Of a stretch of DNA of 64,000 nucleotides, positions 1 to 8,301 are shown one piece after another. Numbering within the stretch: position 1 is the first letter of the stretch; every line of letters starts with the position of its first letter. This stretch comes from Paeniglutamicibacter kerguelensis (lineage in GTDB: Bacteria > Actinomycetota > Actinomycetes > Actinomycetales > Micrococcaceae). A program made the position numbers and the translations under genes. The stretch lies in assembly GCF_017876535.1 (NCBI RefSeq), contig NZ_JAGIOF010000001.1:2542001-2606000 (forward strand), given 5' to 3'. Under the pieces are notes generated by a model. The model saw nothing but the letters and a program-made list of their open reading frames with translations. It did no database searches and was not told the DNA's origin.

Positions 1-197
1 CCGCAGACCAGCAGGGCGATCGCCACCGCGGCGGCCTTGGGCACGAAGGAGAGCGTGACTTCCTGGATCTGCGTCATCGACTGGAAGAGCGAGATCGCGA
101 AGCCGACCACCAGCGAGGTGATCAGCACCGGGGCCGACAGCTTTGCCGCCACCCACAGACCGGACAGGCCTATGTCTAGTACCGCGTTCGGATCCAT
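1..197 (-). CDS. fliQ: Flagellar export protein FliQ (partial, 3' end outside window)
   Basis: FliQ is a small inner-membrane subunit of the flagellar type III export gate (FliP5-FliQ4-FliR1). The ATG at 197 begins MDPNAVLDIG, and 65 codons are visible before the window edge. They include a hydrophobic segment at about residues 22-38 and the family-typical stretch around QSMTQIQEVTLSFVPK (about 40-54), followed by the start of the second membrane helix. FliQ is usually near 89 residues, so about two thirds is present. The start lies one base after the fliP stop codon, which indicates translational coupling at the end of the flgB-to-fliQ operon. fliR and flhB are expected next, beyond the edge. 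Confidence 0.9.
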   Translation of the reverse strand, partial: MDPNAVLDIGLSGLWVAAKLSAPVLITSLVVGFAISLFQSMTQIQEVTLSFVPKAAAVAIALLVC

Positions 198-198
198 G

Positions 199-1059
199 TC
201 AGCCACCGGCAATCTTGTAGCTGCCGATAAGCGCGGTGATGATCAATCCCCATCCGTCGACCAGCACAAAGAGCAGGATCTTGAACGGCAGCGAAATCAT
301 CACCGGCGGGAGCATCATCATGCCCATTGACATCAGGGCCGAGGAAACCACCAGGTCGATGACCAGGAACGGCACGAAGATCACAAAGCCGATGATGAAG
401 GCCGCGCGCAGCTCGGAGATCATGAACGCCGGGATCAGCGTCGTCAGCGGAACGTCCGCCGGCGTGGCCGGGTTGGGCAGGTCCGCGGCGCGGGTCATCA
501 GGGCGATGTCCGCCTCGCGGGTGTGCAGCAGCATGAAGTCCTGCAGCGGCTTCACCCCGATCTCAAGGGCCTGCTGGAAGTCGATGGTCCCGGCCAGGTA
601 CGGTTGCACGCCCAGGTCGTTCATGGCGGTGAGCACCGGGGCCATGATGAACAGCGAGAGGAACAGGGCCAGCCCGGCCAGCACCTGGTTCGGCGGGATC
701 GTCGGCAGCGCCAGCGCGTTGCGCGTCATCGCCAGGACCACGAAGATCTTGGTGAACGAGCTCATCATCAGCAGCAGGGCCGGGGCCACCGACAGCAGCG
801 TGATGGCGATGATGGTGACGATCGCGGAGCTCGGCGTGCCGTTGGGTCCGTTGATCTCCACCGACACTCCCCCGTTCCCGGGATCCGGGTCCACGGGGGC
901 AGCCCAGGCCGTGCCCGTGGCCAGCATGGAGAACAGCAAACCCAGGGCAAGCACCGCCAGTGCCACGGCAAACGGGCGCCAGGTCCCCGGCGTTGCTTTC
1001 CGAGGCGCTGCCTTCCGGAAAGCCGTCGCCTGAAGAGTTGTTGGGGTTTCGTTGCTCAC
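199..1059 (-). CDS. fliP: Flagellar export gate protein FliP
   Basis: FliP is the core pore-forming subunit of the flagellar type III export gate. The 286-residue protein has a GTG start overlapping the fliO stop (GTGA). A basic N-terminus and hydrophobic segment at about 28-52 look like a signal or first helix. The mature part follows the family closely: a helix around LLLMMSSFTKIFVVLAMTRN (about 95-114) and the C-terminal signature LRAAFIIGFVIFVPFLVIDL (about 217-236) with VSSALMSMGMMMLPP after it. It is about 40 residues longer than the enterobacterial protein, mostly in the N-terminal lead before the conserved domain. It sits between fliO and fliQ in the usual order. Confidence 0.95.
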   Translation of the reverse strand: MSNETPTTLQATAFRKAAPRKATPGTWRPFAVALAVLALGLLFSMLATGTAWAAPVDPDPGNGGVSVEINGPNGTPSSAIVTIIAITLLSVAPALLLMMSSFTKIFVVLAMTRNALALPTIPPNQVLAGLALFLSLFIMAPVLTAMNDLGVQPYLAGTIDFQQALEIGVKPLQDFMLLHTREADIALMTRAADLPNPATPADVPLTTLIPAFMISELRAAFIIGFVIFVPFLVIDLVVSSALMSMGMMMLPPVMISLPFKILLFVLVDGWGLIITALIGSYKIAGG

Positions 1060-1586
1060 GCCGACCGCCCCGTTTTCAGGGCGGCCCAGGCACGACGCCA
1101 GGTGTCCGGCGACAACACCGAACCGGCCAGTGGCCCGGGTGCAGTGCCGACGGGCAGGGCATGGCGCGCTCCCCCATCGAGTGCCGCGGGAACGCCCGCG
1201 CCGGGCCGTTCGGCGCCTGCGCTCGGCGCACCGGCGACTTTCTGGAGGCTCAGCGCAAAGGACTGCGAACGCAAGGCGGCGGAAGTCTCCTCGAAGGCCG
1301 CGGGAACCGCAACCGGTGGCTCGGGCGCCTCGAAGCTGTCGAGCACGTTGATCGAGGATTCGCCGACACCCAACAGGTAGCGCCGTCCCTGGACGTCAAG
1401 GAGCACCACGGTGGACTTGGGTCCGATGCCGTGGCGTTCAACGATGGTGACCTGGCTGGCGGAATGCGAGCCAAAGCGGTGCAGGAGGCGCTTGCGCAGG
1501 TAGAACAAGAGCCCAAGAACTGCCGCGAGCGAGATGACCACCCGCAGCAGTAAAAAGAAATTCTCCAAGCTAGGACAAACCCTCAT
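1056..1586 (-). CDS. fliO: Flagellar assembly protein FliO-like
   Basis: This 176-residue protein has one N-terminal membrane helix at about residues 10-28, followed by a basic RKRLLHR junction. A soluble domain then carries the FliO signature VTIVERHGIGPKSTVVLLDV and LLGVGESSINVLDSF (about 47-86), and the tail is variable and Ala/Pro-rich. FliO is a scaffold that helps assemble the FliP ring. Position between fliN and fliP supports the call more than sequence does, since the family is poorly conserved. The ATG start overlaps the fliN stop by 17 bases; a slightly later start cannot be excluded. It also overlaps fliP by 4 bases. Confidence 0.8.
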   Translation of the reverse strand: MRVCPSLENFFLLLRVVISLAAVLGLLFYLRKRLLHRFGSHSASQVTIVERHGIGPKSTVVLLDVQGRRYLLGVGESSINVLDSFEAPEPPVAVPAAFEETSAALRSQSFALSLQKVAGAPSAGAERPGAGVPAALDGGARHALPVGTAPGPLAGSVLSPDTWRRAWAALKTGRSA

Positions 1587-2316
1587 TCACATCGAGGATC
1601 TTGGTGATGCGCACGCCGTAGTCCTGGTCCATCACAACAACCTCGCCCAGGGCGATGAGCCTGCCGTTGAGCAGGATGTCCGCCGGGGCGCCGGCGGAAC
1701 GGTCAAGCTCCACCACCGCGCCGGGCTCGAGGTTCAGCACGTCGCGCACCGACATGCGGGTGCGGCCGATCTCGACGGTCAACGCCATTTCCACGTTGTT
1801 GATGCGGCCCAGGCGCGAGCTGACATCCTCGCGGTCCTCGCCGTTCTTGCCGTTTGCCGATTCGGCCGCCGCGTTTTCGCGGATGCGCAGGGCGAACCAG
1901 CCGATGACGGAGCCGCTGCTGACCAATTCGAAGCACACGGTTTCCGCGTCGCCCAGCAGGGCCTCGGGGCTCACCACCGCGTCAGTGGACAGCACTCCCA
2001 CGCCCAGCACGCCGGTCGCGGCGTCCAAGGCGGGGCGCAGCACGTCCGCGGTGGAAATCAGGGAGCCGTCTCCGCCCGGGTTGCCGCCAAGCAGCGGGGC
2101 ATCCACGCAGATGAGCACGTCGGCGGAGAGCTGGCCGACGAATGTCGCCCCAACGATCTCGCCCATGGTGGTGAGCATCGAGGCATCCCGTGCACCGGCG
2201 TGCAGCTTCGCGCTCACCGGTGCCGGGGTCGGCAGCATTGCGGCAAGGGCCTCGGCCGCCGCGGCATACAGCGCGGTCGAATGCAGCACGGGGGTTCCTG
2301 ACGGTGCGGGAATCAT
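1570..2316 (-). CDS. fliN: Flagellar motor switch protein FliN
   Basis: FliN is a C-ring protein that, with FliG and FliM, controls rotation sense. The 248-residue protein ends in a SpoA (surface presentation) domain at about residues 170-245, recognisable by MALTVEIGRTRMSVRDVLNL and PADILLNGRLIALGEVVVMD. The N-terminal 150 residues carry a CheC/FliY-like region (MGEIVGATFVGQLSADVLIC), so the protein is longer than enterobacterial FliN (about 137) and resembles the FliN/FliY forms of Gram-positive bacteria. Whether it has phosphatase activity cannot be judged. The start overlaps the fliM stop by 4 bases. Confidence 0.92.
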   Translation of the reverse strand: MIPAPSGTPVLHSTALYAAAAEALAAMLPTPAPVSAKLHAGARDASMLTTMGEIVGATFVGQLSADVLICVDAPLLGGNPGGDGSLISTADVLRPALDAATGVLGVGVLSTDAVVSPEALLGDAETVCFELVSSGSVIGWFALRIRENAAAESANGKNGEDREDVSSRLGRINNVEMALTVEIGRTRMSVRDVLNLEPGAVVELDRSAGAPADILLNGRLIALGEVVVMDQDYGVRITKILDVNEGLS

Positions 2317-3302
2317 ACGGGGGTCTCCTCGGTAGAAACTACAACAGCGGCGATCCGGCCGCTCCGGGTACCGGCCGCGGCGGTGCCCAAGCGGCGCCCT
2401 TCCACGGAAAGTTCAAAGGGCCTGTGGGTGGGGTGCGGCAATGGCAGCACGTCCCCCACGGCGAGGTTCAAGATGGTGCTCGGGGTGACTGCTGCGGTTC
2501 CCAGGGCCAAGGCAACGTCCACCGGGATCCCGGCGAGGGATTCGGCGAGCAGTTCGCCGGCGTTTTCGGCCGGACCCGTCGGGTTTGTTTCACCCAGTTG
2601 CGGCAGGATCAGTTCGGCCGGAACGGCAATGCTGGCAAGGGTGCTGCGTTCGCCGACGCGGACCCGCAGGGAAACCGCGATGACCAGTTCGGACTTGGTG
2701 GCCGCCTGGGCAAATTGAGAGTTGTGGTGGATGCTCGCCACGCTCAGCTGGTTTTGCAGGAGCGCGCCCAGCGAATAGTGGAGGTCCTCGAGGGCCTCAT
2801 CCATGAGCCCGCGCACCAGCGTTTGTTCAATGCGGGTGAATTTGCGCTCCGGCACGTCGGTTGCGCTGGGGCTGCCGAGCATGTGGGACACCCAGTTCAG
2901 GGCGTCTGCCGCAGGGAACTGGATGACGGTGCGGGCGCTTGTCGCCTCGGATTCGCACAACACCATGGCGGTGGTGGGCGGAAGCCCGGCCACGTAGTCG
3001 TCATAGGACTGCATGGACAAGTACTCGAGCGTGACCTGGGACATCACACGGATCTTGGCCGTGAGCTGGGTGCCCCATTGGCGCGCGAATGTCTCGAATG
3101 CAAGCTCAAGGACACGGGCGTGCTCGCGGGCAAGCGTGGTGGGCCTACGGAAGTCGTAGACAACAGCCATTACCGCTGCAGGGGATTTGGGGTTCAAGGC
3201 AGCCATTAATGGTTGCCCACAGACATAGGGGTCACGGCCTCCACTATCGGAGGGCAAAGCCGCACGGTTAGCCGGAACCCTGTCATTTTCCGGGATTGCC
3301 AC
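2313..3302 (-). CDS. fliM: Flagellar motor switch protein FliM
   Basis: FliM is the middle C-ring protein that links FliG to FliN and normally binds phosphorylated CheY through an N-terminal LSQxEIDALL peptide. From the GTG at 3302 the protein has 329 residues. Recognisable FliM core begins near YDFRRPTTLAREHARVLELA (about 49-68), followed by FARQWGTQLTAKIRVM. The C-terminal SpoA domain includes AVGDVLPLPH near residue 285. No LSQxEID peptide occurs at the N-terminus, which is unusual. An alternative ATG at 3206 would also remove it. The ribosome binding site is weak at both starts. The gene lies between motB and fliN. Confidence 0.9.
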   Translation of the reverse strand: MAIPENDRVPANRAALPSDSGGRDPYVCGQPLMAALNPKSPAAVMAVVYDFRRPTTLAREHARVLELAFETFARQWGTQLTAKIRVMSQVTLEYLSMQSYDDYVAGLPPTTAMVLCESEATSARTVIQFPAADALNWVSHMLGSPSATDVPERKFTRIEQTLVRGLMDEALEDLHYSLGALLQNQLSVASIHHNSQFAQAATKSELVIAVSLRVRVGERSTLASIAVPAELILPQLGETNPTGPAENAGELLAESLAGIPVDVALALGTAAVTPSTILNLAVGDVLPLPHPTHRPFELSVEGRRLGTAAAGTRSGRIAAVVVSTEETPV

Positions 3303-3329
3303 CCGAGCACCGAGGCCCCGGGCCGGAGC

Positions 3330-4142
3330 CTAGGATTGCGGCAAAAAGTTTCTGACGCTTTCGGGCTGGTTGGAGAGAACCACGATGTCCACGCGGCGGT
3401 TTAGCGACCTGTCCTTGCCGCCCTTCAGCGGATGCGCGTCCCCGTAGCCGACCGAGGAGATCCGGTGCGCCTTCACTCCCCCGTCTTCCACCATGGCCCG
3501 CAGCACTCCCGTGGCCCGGCTGGCGGACAGTTCCCAGTTGGTGGGATACGGGTCAACGGGACGCAGCTCGTCGGCAAAGCCCTCGATCTCGAAGTGGCGA
3601 TTCGTCGGTGCAAGCACCGGGGCAATCGCGTCAATGATCTCGCGGGCGTTCTTCGTCAATTCCGCACTGTTGGGTTTGAAGAATGTTTCGGCGCTCACCA
3701 ACCGGACCGTCAGCCCGCGCTGGTTGATGGAAAAGTCCGCCGCACCCTTGTGTCCGGAATCTTTCAGGCGTTGGTCGATGCGGACCTTGAGTTCATGCAA
3801 CTCTTCTTCCTCGGCCTCGGCCAACTTCAAGAGTTTTTCCTTGGTCTGCGAATCGATTTCGGCGTTGGCCAGCAGGCCCTCCGAGCCAATAAGGTCCGGC
3901 GGGACAACAATGCCCTGGGCGATGTCGGCGTTGATGCTTTTTTCGGAGCCAAATCCGGTGGCCAAGGAGTTCTTAAGGGCTTCGAACTTGTCCTGGTCAA
4001 CCGTGGACATCGCAAAAAGGACTATGAACAGGCACATGAGAACCGTGACCATATCCATGTAGGAGGCCATCCACCGTTCATCCGGACCGTGGTGTTCGGC
4101 CGGTGCCTTGCGCCCGCGCCGTGACCCGCGACGTGAGCTCAC
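3330..4142 (-). CDS. motB: Flagellar stator protein MotB
   Basis: MotB is the peptidoglycan-anchored stator subunit. A basic N-terminus is followed by a single membrane helix, about residues 25-47 (MASYMDMVTVLMCLFIVLFA), in which D30 matches the ion-carrying aspartate of the family. The periplasmic OmpA-like domain spans about 145-262, with EIEGFADELRP and LSASRATGVLRAM resembling the peptidoglycan-binding core. Length (270) is typical. The GTG start overlaps the motA stop as GTGA. Proton rather than sodium use is suggested by the general sequence but not proved. Confidence 0.95.
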   Translation of the reverse strand: MSSRRGSRRGRKAPAEHHGPDERWMASYMDMVTVLMCLFIVLFAMSTVDQDKFEALKNSLATGFGSEKSINADIAQGIVVPPDLIGSEGLLANAEIDSQTKEKLLKLAEAEEEELHELKVRIDQRLKDSGHKGAADFSINQRGLTVRLVSAETFFKPNSAELTKNAREIIDAIAPVLAPTNRHFEIEGFADELRPVDPYPTNWELSASRATGVLRAMVEDGGVKAHRISSVGYGDAHPLKGGKDRSLNRRVDIVVLSNQPESVRNFLPQS

Positions 4143-4960
4143 GCCGCTTCCTTAAAGTCCTCTAGCGTGGCCGTTTCTGATTTCGCGGCAGGTTCCTTGC
4201 CCTTGGCGCGAAGCTCGTGGGCCGGAACCATGGCGCGCAGGCGCTCTTCCAAGAGGATCGGCTGGCTTCCGGCCTGGATGGCCAGCAAACCCTCGACGGC
4301 CAAGCTCATGCGCTCGACCTCGAGTTCGGAGAGGCGACGCAGGCGTGAGCCGATGGGAAGCCAAATGAAGTTTGCGGATACCAGGCCCCAGAGTGTTGCC
4401 ACGAAGGCAGCGGCAATCATGTGGCCGAGCTCGTCGGGCTTGGAGAGATTCTCCAGGACGTGGGTCAGCGAGATGACCGTGCCGATGATGCCGACCGTTG
4501 GCGCATACCCGCCCAGGGTGGCGAAGTACTTGTGGGCGATGGCGTCGGTGCGTTCGCGCGTGGCGATTTCATCTTCGAGCTGGTCGCGCAATTCGTCGCC
4601 GTCGATGCCGTCGGCCATGGACTGAAGTGCGCGGCTCAGGAACGGGTCCTTGGTTGCGTGGGCTTCGGATTCGAGCGCCAGCAGGCCCTCTTTGCGGGCG
4701 ACGTCTGCAAGGGCGACGAGCCGCGCAATCAGTACGGTGACCGGAGCAACTTTTCCGCGGAAGGCAGAGGGAAGAGTCTTGAAGGCAATGATGGTGTCGC
4801 TGATGGTTCCGCTGGCGATCCCGACGGCGATGGTTCCGAGGAACACAATGATCATGGGGGCCGGCAAGAGAATCGATGAGACGCTGGCGCCCTCCATGAA
4901 AAGCATGGTGAACATTGCGCCGAAGGCCAGCAAGAGGCCAATGATTGTTGCGGGATCCAA
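4139..4960 (-). CDS. motA: Flagellar stator protein MotA
   Basis: MotA forms the ion channel of the stator with MotB. The 273-residue protein has two N-terminal helices (about 4-22 and 32-52), a long cytoplasmic loop with charged residues that contacts FliG (about 65-150), and two later helices at about 150-172 and 183-203. The signature GGYAPTVGIIGTVISLTHVL is the MotA/ExbB-type channel motif. The start is TTG, in the string TAATTG directly after the flbD stop, with an AGGA about 9 bases upstream. The weak start codon may lower stator output. It is 4-base coupled to motB. Confidence 0.95.
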   Translation of the reverse strand: MDPATIIGLLLAFGAMFTMLFMEGASVSSILLPAPMIIVFLGTIAVGIASGTISDTIIAFKTLPSAFRGKVAPVTVLIARLVALADVARKEGLLALESEAHATKDPFLSRALQSMADGIDGDELRDQLEDEIATRERTDAIAHKYFATLGGYAPTVGIIGTVISLTHVLENLSKPDELGHMIAAAFVATLWGLVSANFIWLPIGSRLRRLSELEVERMSLAVEGLLAIQAGSQPILLEERLRAMVPAHELRAKGKEPAAKSETATLEDFKEAA

Positions 4961-5209
4961 TTAGGGCGTCCTCGGTCGAAGCGAAGGTAATCCAGAGGAC
5001 GGGGATGCGGTTTCCTGCAACCGGGCCTTTGAAACCACTGAGGCTCGATAGTGCATAACCAGCCCGATGACCTCTTCCATGGACTCGGTCACCACGTATT
5101 TGGCGCCGTTGACCATGACCACAACGGTGTCCGGGTTTTCCTGGATCCGTTCGATGAGGTCCGGGTTGATCGCAAAGCGGCTCATATTGAGCCTTGTAAC
5201 AACGATCAT
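4961..5209 (-). CDS. flbD: FlbD/SwrD-family flagellar protein
   Basis: This small protein (82 residues) starts MIVVTRLNMSRFAINPDLIE, nearly identical in pattern to the FlbD/SwrD family, found beside motA or flgE in Gram-positive and spirochaete flagellar operons. SwrD in Bacillus subtilis raises motor power; that role is inferred here only by family. A longer reading with 15 extra N-terminal residues is possible, but the family start and an AGGA about 9 bases upstream of the ATG at 5209 favour this start. It ends directly before the TTG of motA and is separated from flgE by a strong hairpin at 5247-5274. Confidence 0.9.
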   Translation of the reverse strand: MIVVTRLNMSRFAINPDLIERIQENPDTVVVMVNGAKYVVTESMEEVIGLVMHYRASVVSKARLQETASPSSGLPSLRPRTP

Positions 5210-5246
5210 GTCACCCGTCCTTTCACAGGACACTTTCGGCAGGCAT

Positions 5247-5274
5247 GGAGGCACCGTTAGCCAACGGTGCCTCC
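5247..5274 (-). other. Strong intercistronic stem-loop between flgE and flbD
   Basis: A perfect 12-bp inverted repeat, GGAGGCACCGTT / AACGGTGCCTCC, with a 4-base loop begins 8 bases after the flgE stop codon and lies inside the operon. No T-run follows on the transcribed strand, so it does not look like a standard intrinsic terminator. It may act as an mRNA-processing or partial attenuation site that separates hook from motor-gene expression. Confidence 0.75.
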
Positions 5275-5282
5275 AACACTAC

Positions 5283-6458
5283 TTAGCGCTTCAGGTTTGC
5301 CAGTTCCTGCAGGACCTCATCGCTGGTGGTGATGATGCGGGCGTTGGCCTGGAAACCGCGCTGGGCGACAATCAGGTTGGTGAATTCCTGGGACAGGTCC
5401 ACGTTGGACATTTCGAGCATGCCGCCGGCGATGTCGCCCATGCCCGGGGAACCCGGCGCACCGTATTCGATGGCACCGGAGTTTGCGGTGAGGGCGTAAC
5501 CCGAGCCACCCGTCTTCTGCAGACCTGCCGGGTTTGCCACCGACCCCAGGACGATCTGTGCGATGGCCTGCTGGGCGCCGTTGGAGAAGGTGCCGGTGAG
5601 CGTGCCGTCGGAACCGAGGGTGTAGGACTCGAGGGTACCCGCGGAACGGCCGTTCTGTTCGCTGATGGAAACAGTCTTCAGCCCGGCGTAGCCGGTGACC
5701 TTGGACAGGTCCACGGCCACGCCGCCGACGGCCATGGTTCCGCCATTCAGGGTTCCGTCGGCTGCCAACGTCAGGGCTGCGGTTCCGGTGGCTCCGGCAC
5801 CGTCATTGGCGGCCACGTCCCAGCCTGTTGCGGTGCGAGTGAAGGTCATGGACATGGTCCGGCTGGTGCCGTCGGCCGCGAAGATTTCCTTGTCCTGCAC
5901 GATAGGGGCATCGCCAACCTTGGCTTCGCTGGGCAGGTTGCCGATAAGCGAGGCAGTGGTTGTTGCTACGCCCGGTGCCACGAGGTCCTTCGGCAAGGTG
6001 ATGTCCTGCAGTGCTCCGCCGGCGGGCATGACACCGTTGTTGGCCATCCAGCCCTGGACAATCCCGCCGTTGGGGCTGGTGAGTCGGCCGTTGGCGTCAA
6101 AGTCGAAGGCGCCGGCACGGGTCAGCGAGGTGCTGCCACCGTTGCGGGTGATGAAGAAGCCGTTGCCGGCAATCATCATGTCCGACGAGCGCCCGGTGTT
6201 CTGGGCCGAGCCCTGGCCGAAGTTCGTGCTGATGCCGGCGACCTGCACACCCAGGCCGACCTGAGCCGGGTTGCGTCCACCGGTGGTGGCGCCGGGGGTG
6301 GTTGCACCCTGAGTCATCTGGGACAGGGTGTCCTGGAACTGGATGGACGAAGACTTGAAACCCGCGGTGTTGACGTTGGCAATGTTGTTGCCCGTGGTGT
6401 CAAGCATGGTCTGGTGGGCGCGCAGGCCCGAGATTCCTGAATACAGTGAACGAAGCAT
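5283..6458 (-). CDS. flgE: Flagellar hook protein FlgE
   Basis: FlgE polymerises into the hook. The 391-residue protein opens with the rod/hook signature MLRSLYSGISGLRAHQTMLD followed by TGNNIANVNTAGFKSS (about 21-37). It contains the central family stretch NTGRSSDMMIAGNGFFI and ends with SNVDLSQEFTNLIVAQRGFQ then ANARIITTSDEVLQELANLK, the conserved terminal coiled-coil segment. It follows flgD and fliK, the usual hook trio. No separate flgF or flgG distal-rod gene is present in this window. The variable middle domain is Ala/Gly/Thr-rich. Confidence 0.95.
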   Translation of the reverse strand: MLRSLYSGISGLRAHQTMLDTTGNNIANVNTAGFKSSSIQFQDTLSQMTQGATTPGATTGGRNPAQVGLGVQVAGISTNFGQGSAQNTGRSSDMMIAGNGFFITRNGGSTSLTRAGAFDFDANGRLTSPNGGIVQGWMANNGVMPAGGALQDITLPKDLVAPGVATTTASLIGNLPSEAKVGDAPIVQDKEIFAADGTSRTMSMTFTRTATGWDVAANDGAGATGTAALTLAADGTLNGGTMAVGGVAVDLSKVTGYAGLKTVSISEQNGRSAGTLESYTLGSDGTLTGTFSNGAQQAIAQIVLGSVANPAGLQKTGGSGYALTANSGAIEYGAPGSPGMGDIAGGMLEMSNVDLSQEFTNLIVAQRGFQANARIITTSDEVLQELANLKR

Positions 6459-6527
6459 GAGACTGGCTCTTTTCTACGGTGGCGTGGACGTGGAATTGTT
6501 CAAAAAAGGTGGTGCCGGAGATCGGGG

Positions 6528-7010
6528 CTAGACGGCGGCGGGCTGGTGTTCCGGTTCGGGATCGGGTGTTGATTCACCGGTGTCTTCCGGCGGCGGTGGC
6601 TCAGTGGGAACCGCGGCAATGCTCACGATGTGTGAGTACGGGATCTGCTTCCCATCCACGGTGACAACGGGTTCGACTCCGGCGAAGGACACTGCGGTGA
6701 CAACACCCGTGACCGGCTCGTCACCGCCCGTGGTGATCTTCTGGCCAAGCAGGGCGGAAACGGCCGTACGCTGCTGGATGGCCAGCGAAACATCTTGGGT
6801 TGCCCCGAGCATGTTCAGGCGTTCCATGGAGGCAAGCTGCGTTGTTTGCGCGATCATGTCGTTGGTGTCCATGGGCGAGCTCGGATCCTGGTTCGCCAGC
6901 TGGGTCACCAACAGGTGCATGAACACTTCACCGTCCATGCTCTGTTTGGGTGCGCGGACGGGCTGGTTCCCCGTCCCGAACTGGGTCACGTCAATGGGTG
7001 CAATGGGCAT
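6528..7010 (-). CDS. flgD: Flagellar hook capping protein FlgD
   Basis: FlgD caps the growing hook and guides FlgE assembly. The conserved N-terminal half is clear: FMHLLVTQLANQDPSSPMDT (about 30-49) then NDMIAQTTQLASMERLNML. The C-terminal part has the short beta segment ALLGQKITTGGDEPVTGVVT and ends in a Pro/Glu-rich tail. At 160 residues it is shorter than the 220-230 of enterobacterial FlgD and lacks the extra tudor/Fn3-like domains, as in many Gram-positive forms. An AGGA lies about 9 bases upstream of the ATG. Confidence 0.93.
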   Translation of the reverse strand: MPIAPIDVTQFGTGNQPVRAPKQSMDGEVFMHLLVTQLANQDPSSPMDTNDMIAQTTQLASMERLNMLGATQDVSLAIQQRTAVSALLGQKITTGGDEPVTGVVTAVSFAGVEPVVTVDGKQIPYSHIVSIAAVPTEPPPPEDTGESTPDPEPEHQPAAV

Positions 7011-7026
7011 GGTGGTCGATTCCTTC

Positions 7027-8301
7027 CTAAGCCATCACGTCAAGATGGGATGAAGCGTGTGCGGACGGCCGGGCTTCATTGGCAGGAAGCTGCGCTGTTT
7101 CCTCGTCCTGCTGCCGTCCTTGGCCCGCAGCGGCCAAGGCCCCGCCGCCGAATCGTTGGTCGTTGGCCATTGAGGCCTGCCCTCCCCCGGAGTACGTGCC
7201 TGCACCCGTTCCGGGATCGGTTGCGGTTCCGATGCTCACCGTTCCCGCACCCGTTGCCGCAAGGTCGCGGCGAAGCTCGGGAAGCATGGCACGCAGTGCC
7301 TCACGCCCGGCCTCGGTGGGGGCGGTCAGCTCGACCCGCATCCCCTCGTGACCCAAATGGGCCTTGACGGTGACGGGACCCAGCGCTTCCGGGGCAATGT
7401 TGACGCTCAGCGTGCGTTCGCCGTGCGGACCCGCCGCCAAAGCGGAAATGGGGCCCAGCAGTTGCCGGTTGATCGGAGGGGCCTGGGGTTCGCGGGAAAC
7501 CACGTTTTCCACGGCAAGCGTCTTGCCGCCGGAAACGGCGCCAACCCCCAGCAGGGTCTCCGGTCGTGAAGACCGTGCCGCGTCGTGCGGCGCGAGCCCC
7601 TGGAGTCCGGGCGTTGGCGCCAGGTGGGAAGGCTTGTTTTCCGGAATGAGGTCGGCGAGCCGGGCCTCGAGCGCGACGGCGGGACCCTGTGCTTCGGTCG
7701 CGACTTCATCCACGGGCACCGTTGCCGGTTCCTGGACCTCGTCGGCTGCCGACTGGGCATTCCCGCCGGCAATTGTCCGGGTTCCCGGTGTTGCAACGCT
7801 GGCAAGCGAAGCCACTCCGGGGTTGGTTCCGAGCGTCGCGGTCGAACCGGCGGCCACGCCGGAAACAGGAGCGGCGGCAGGCGGATTCGCGGGGGCGGAA
7901 GCTTCCACATCCGGTGCGGCGACCAAGGACAGCGGCACTTCCGATTCACCCGAGACCGCCTGATCGGCAAGCGCCGGATTCGCCGGGTCGGCGATCGCCA
8001 AGGCTGCCGGGTCCGCCATCACGGGAGTTGCCACGGCGATCGGGAGAATGGTTGACCCAAGTGTTGCCAATCGATCCTGGAAGTGCAGTTCGCCAAACGC
8101 CTCACTGCCCATTCCAGCCGGAACCTCCTCGGCGGTCTCGGGCTCGATGGCGGTGTCGTCCAGCGTATTGGCCGCGTCCTGGTCGGCCGGAAGCGCCGAG
8201 GCCAAGAGGTGGCCAAAGGCACTGCCCGAGTCGCTGGATCCGGCGGTCGACGTCTGCGTCGTGCTTTGTGCGGGCTGGACCCCCAATAGCAAAGGAATCA
8301 T
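7027..8301 (-). CDS. fliK: Flagellar hook-length control protein FliK
   Basis: FliK is a secreted molecular ruler that sets hook length and triggers the switch of export specificity. The first 270 residues are low-complexity Ala/Pro/Thr-rich, as in other FliK proteins. The conserved C-terminal domain is at about 295-365, with LSVNIAPEALGPVTVKAHLG and AGREALRAMLPELRRDLAAT. Its place directly before flgD and flgE fits. The ATG overlaps the stop of the NlpC/P60 gene by 4 bases. The N-terminal ruler region is poorly conserved, so identity rests on the C-terminal domain and position. Confidence 0.88.
   Translation of the reverse strand: MIPLLLGVQPAQSTTQTSTAGSSDSGSAFGHLLASALPADQDAANTLDDTAIEPETAEEVPAGMGSEAFGELHFQDRLATLGSTILPIAVATPVMADPAALAIADPANPALADQAVSGESEVPLSLVAAPDVEASAPANPPAAAPVSGVAAGSTATLGTNPGVASLASVATPGTRTIAGGNAQSAADEVQEPATVPVDEVATEAQGPAVALEARLADLIPENKPSHLAPTPGLQGLAPHDAARSSRPETLLGVGAVSGGKTLAVENVVSREPQAPPINRQLLGPISALAAGPHGERTLSVNIAPEALGPVTVKAHLGHEGMRVELTAPTEAGREALRAMLPELRRDLAATGAGTVSIGTATDPGTGAGTYSGGGQASMANDQRFGGGALAAAGQGRQQDEETAQLPANEARPSAHASSHLDVMA

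Noticed and set aside
223..230. GCCGATAA (perfect FliA -10) on the plus strand inside fliP; a similar GCCGATAG at 12586-12593 inside fliF
   Set aside because: No TAA(A/C) element lies 15 bases upstream of either, and both point against the direction of the genes.
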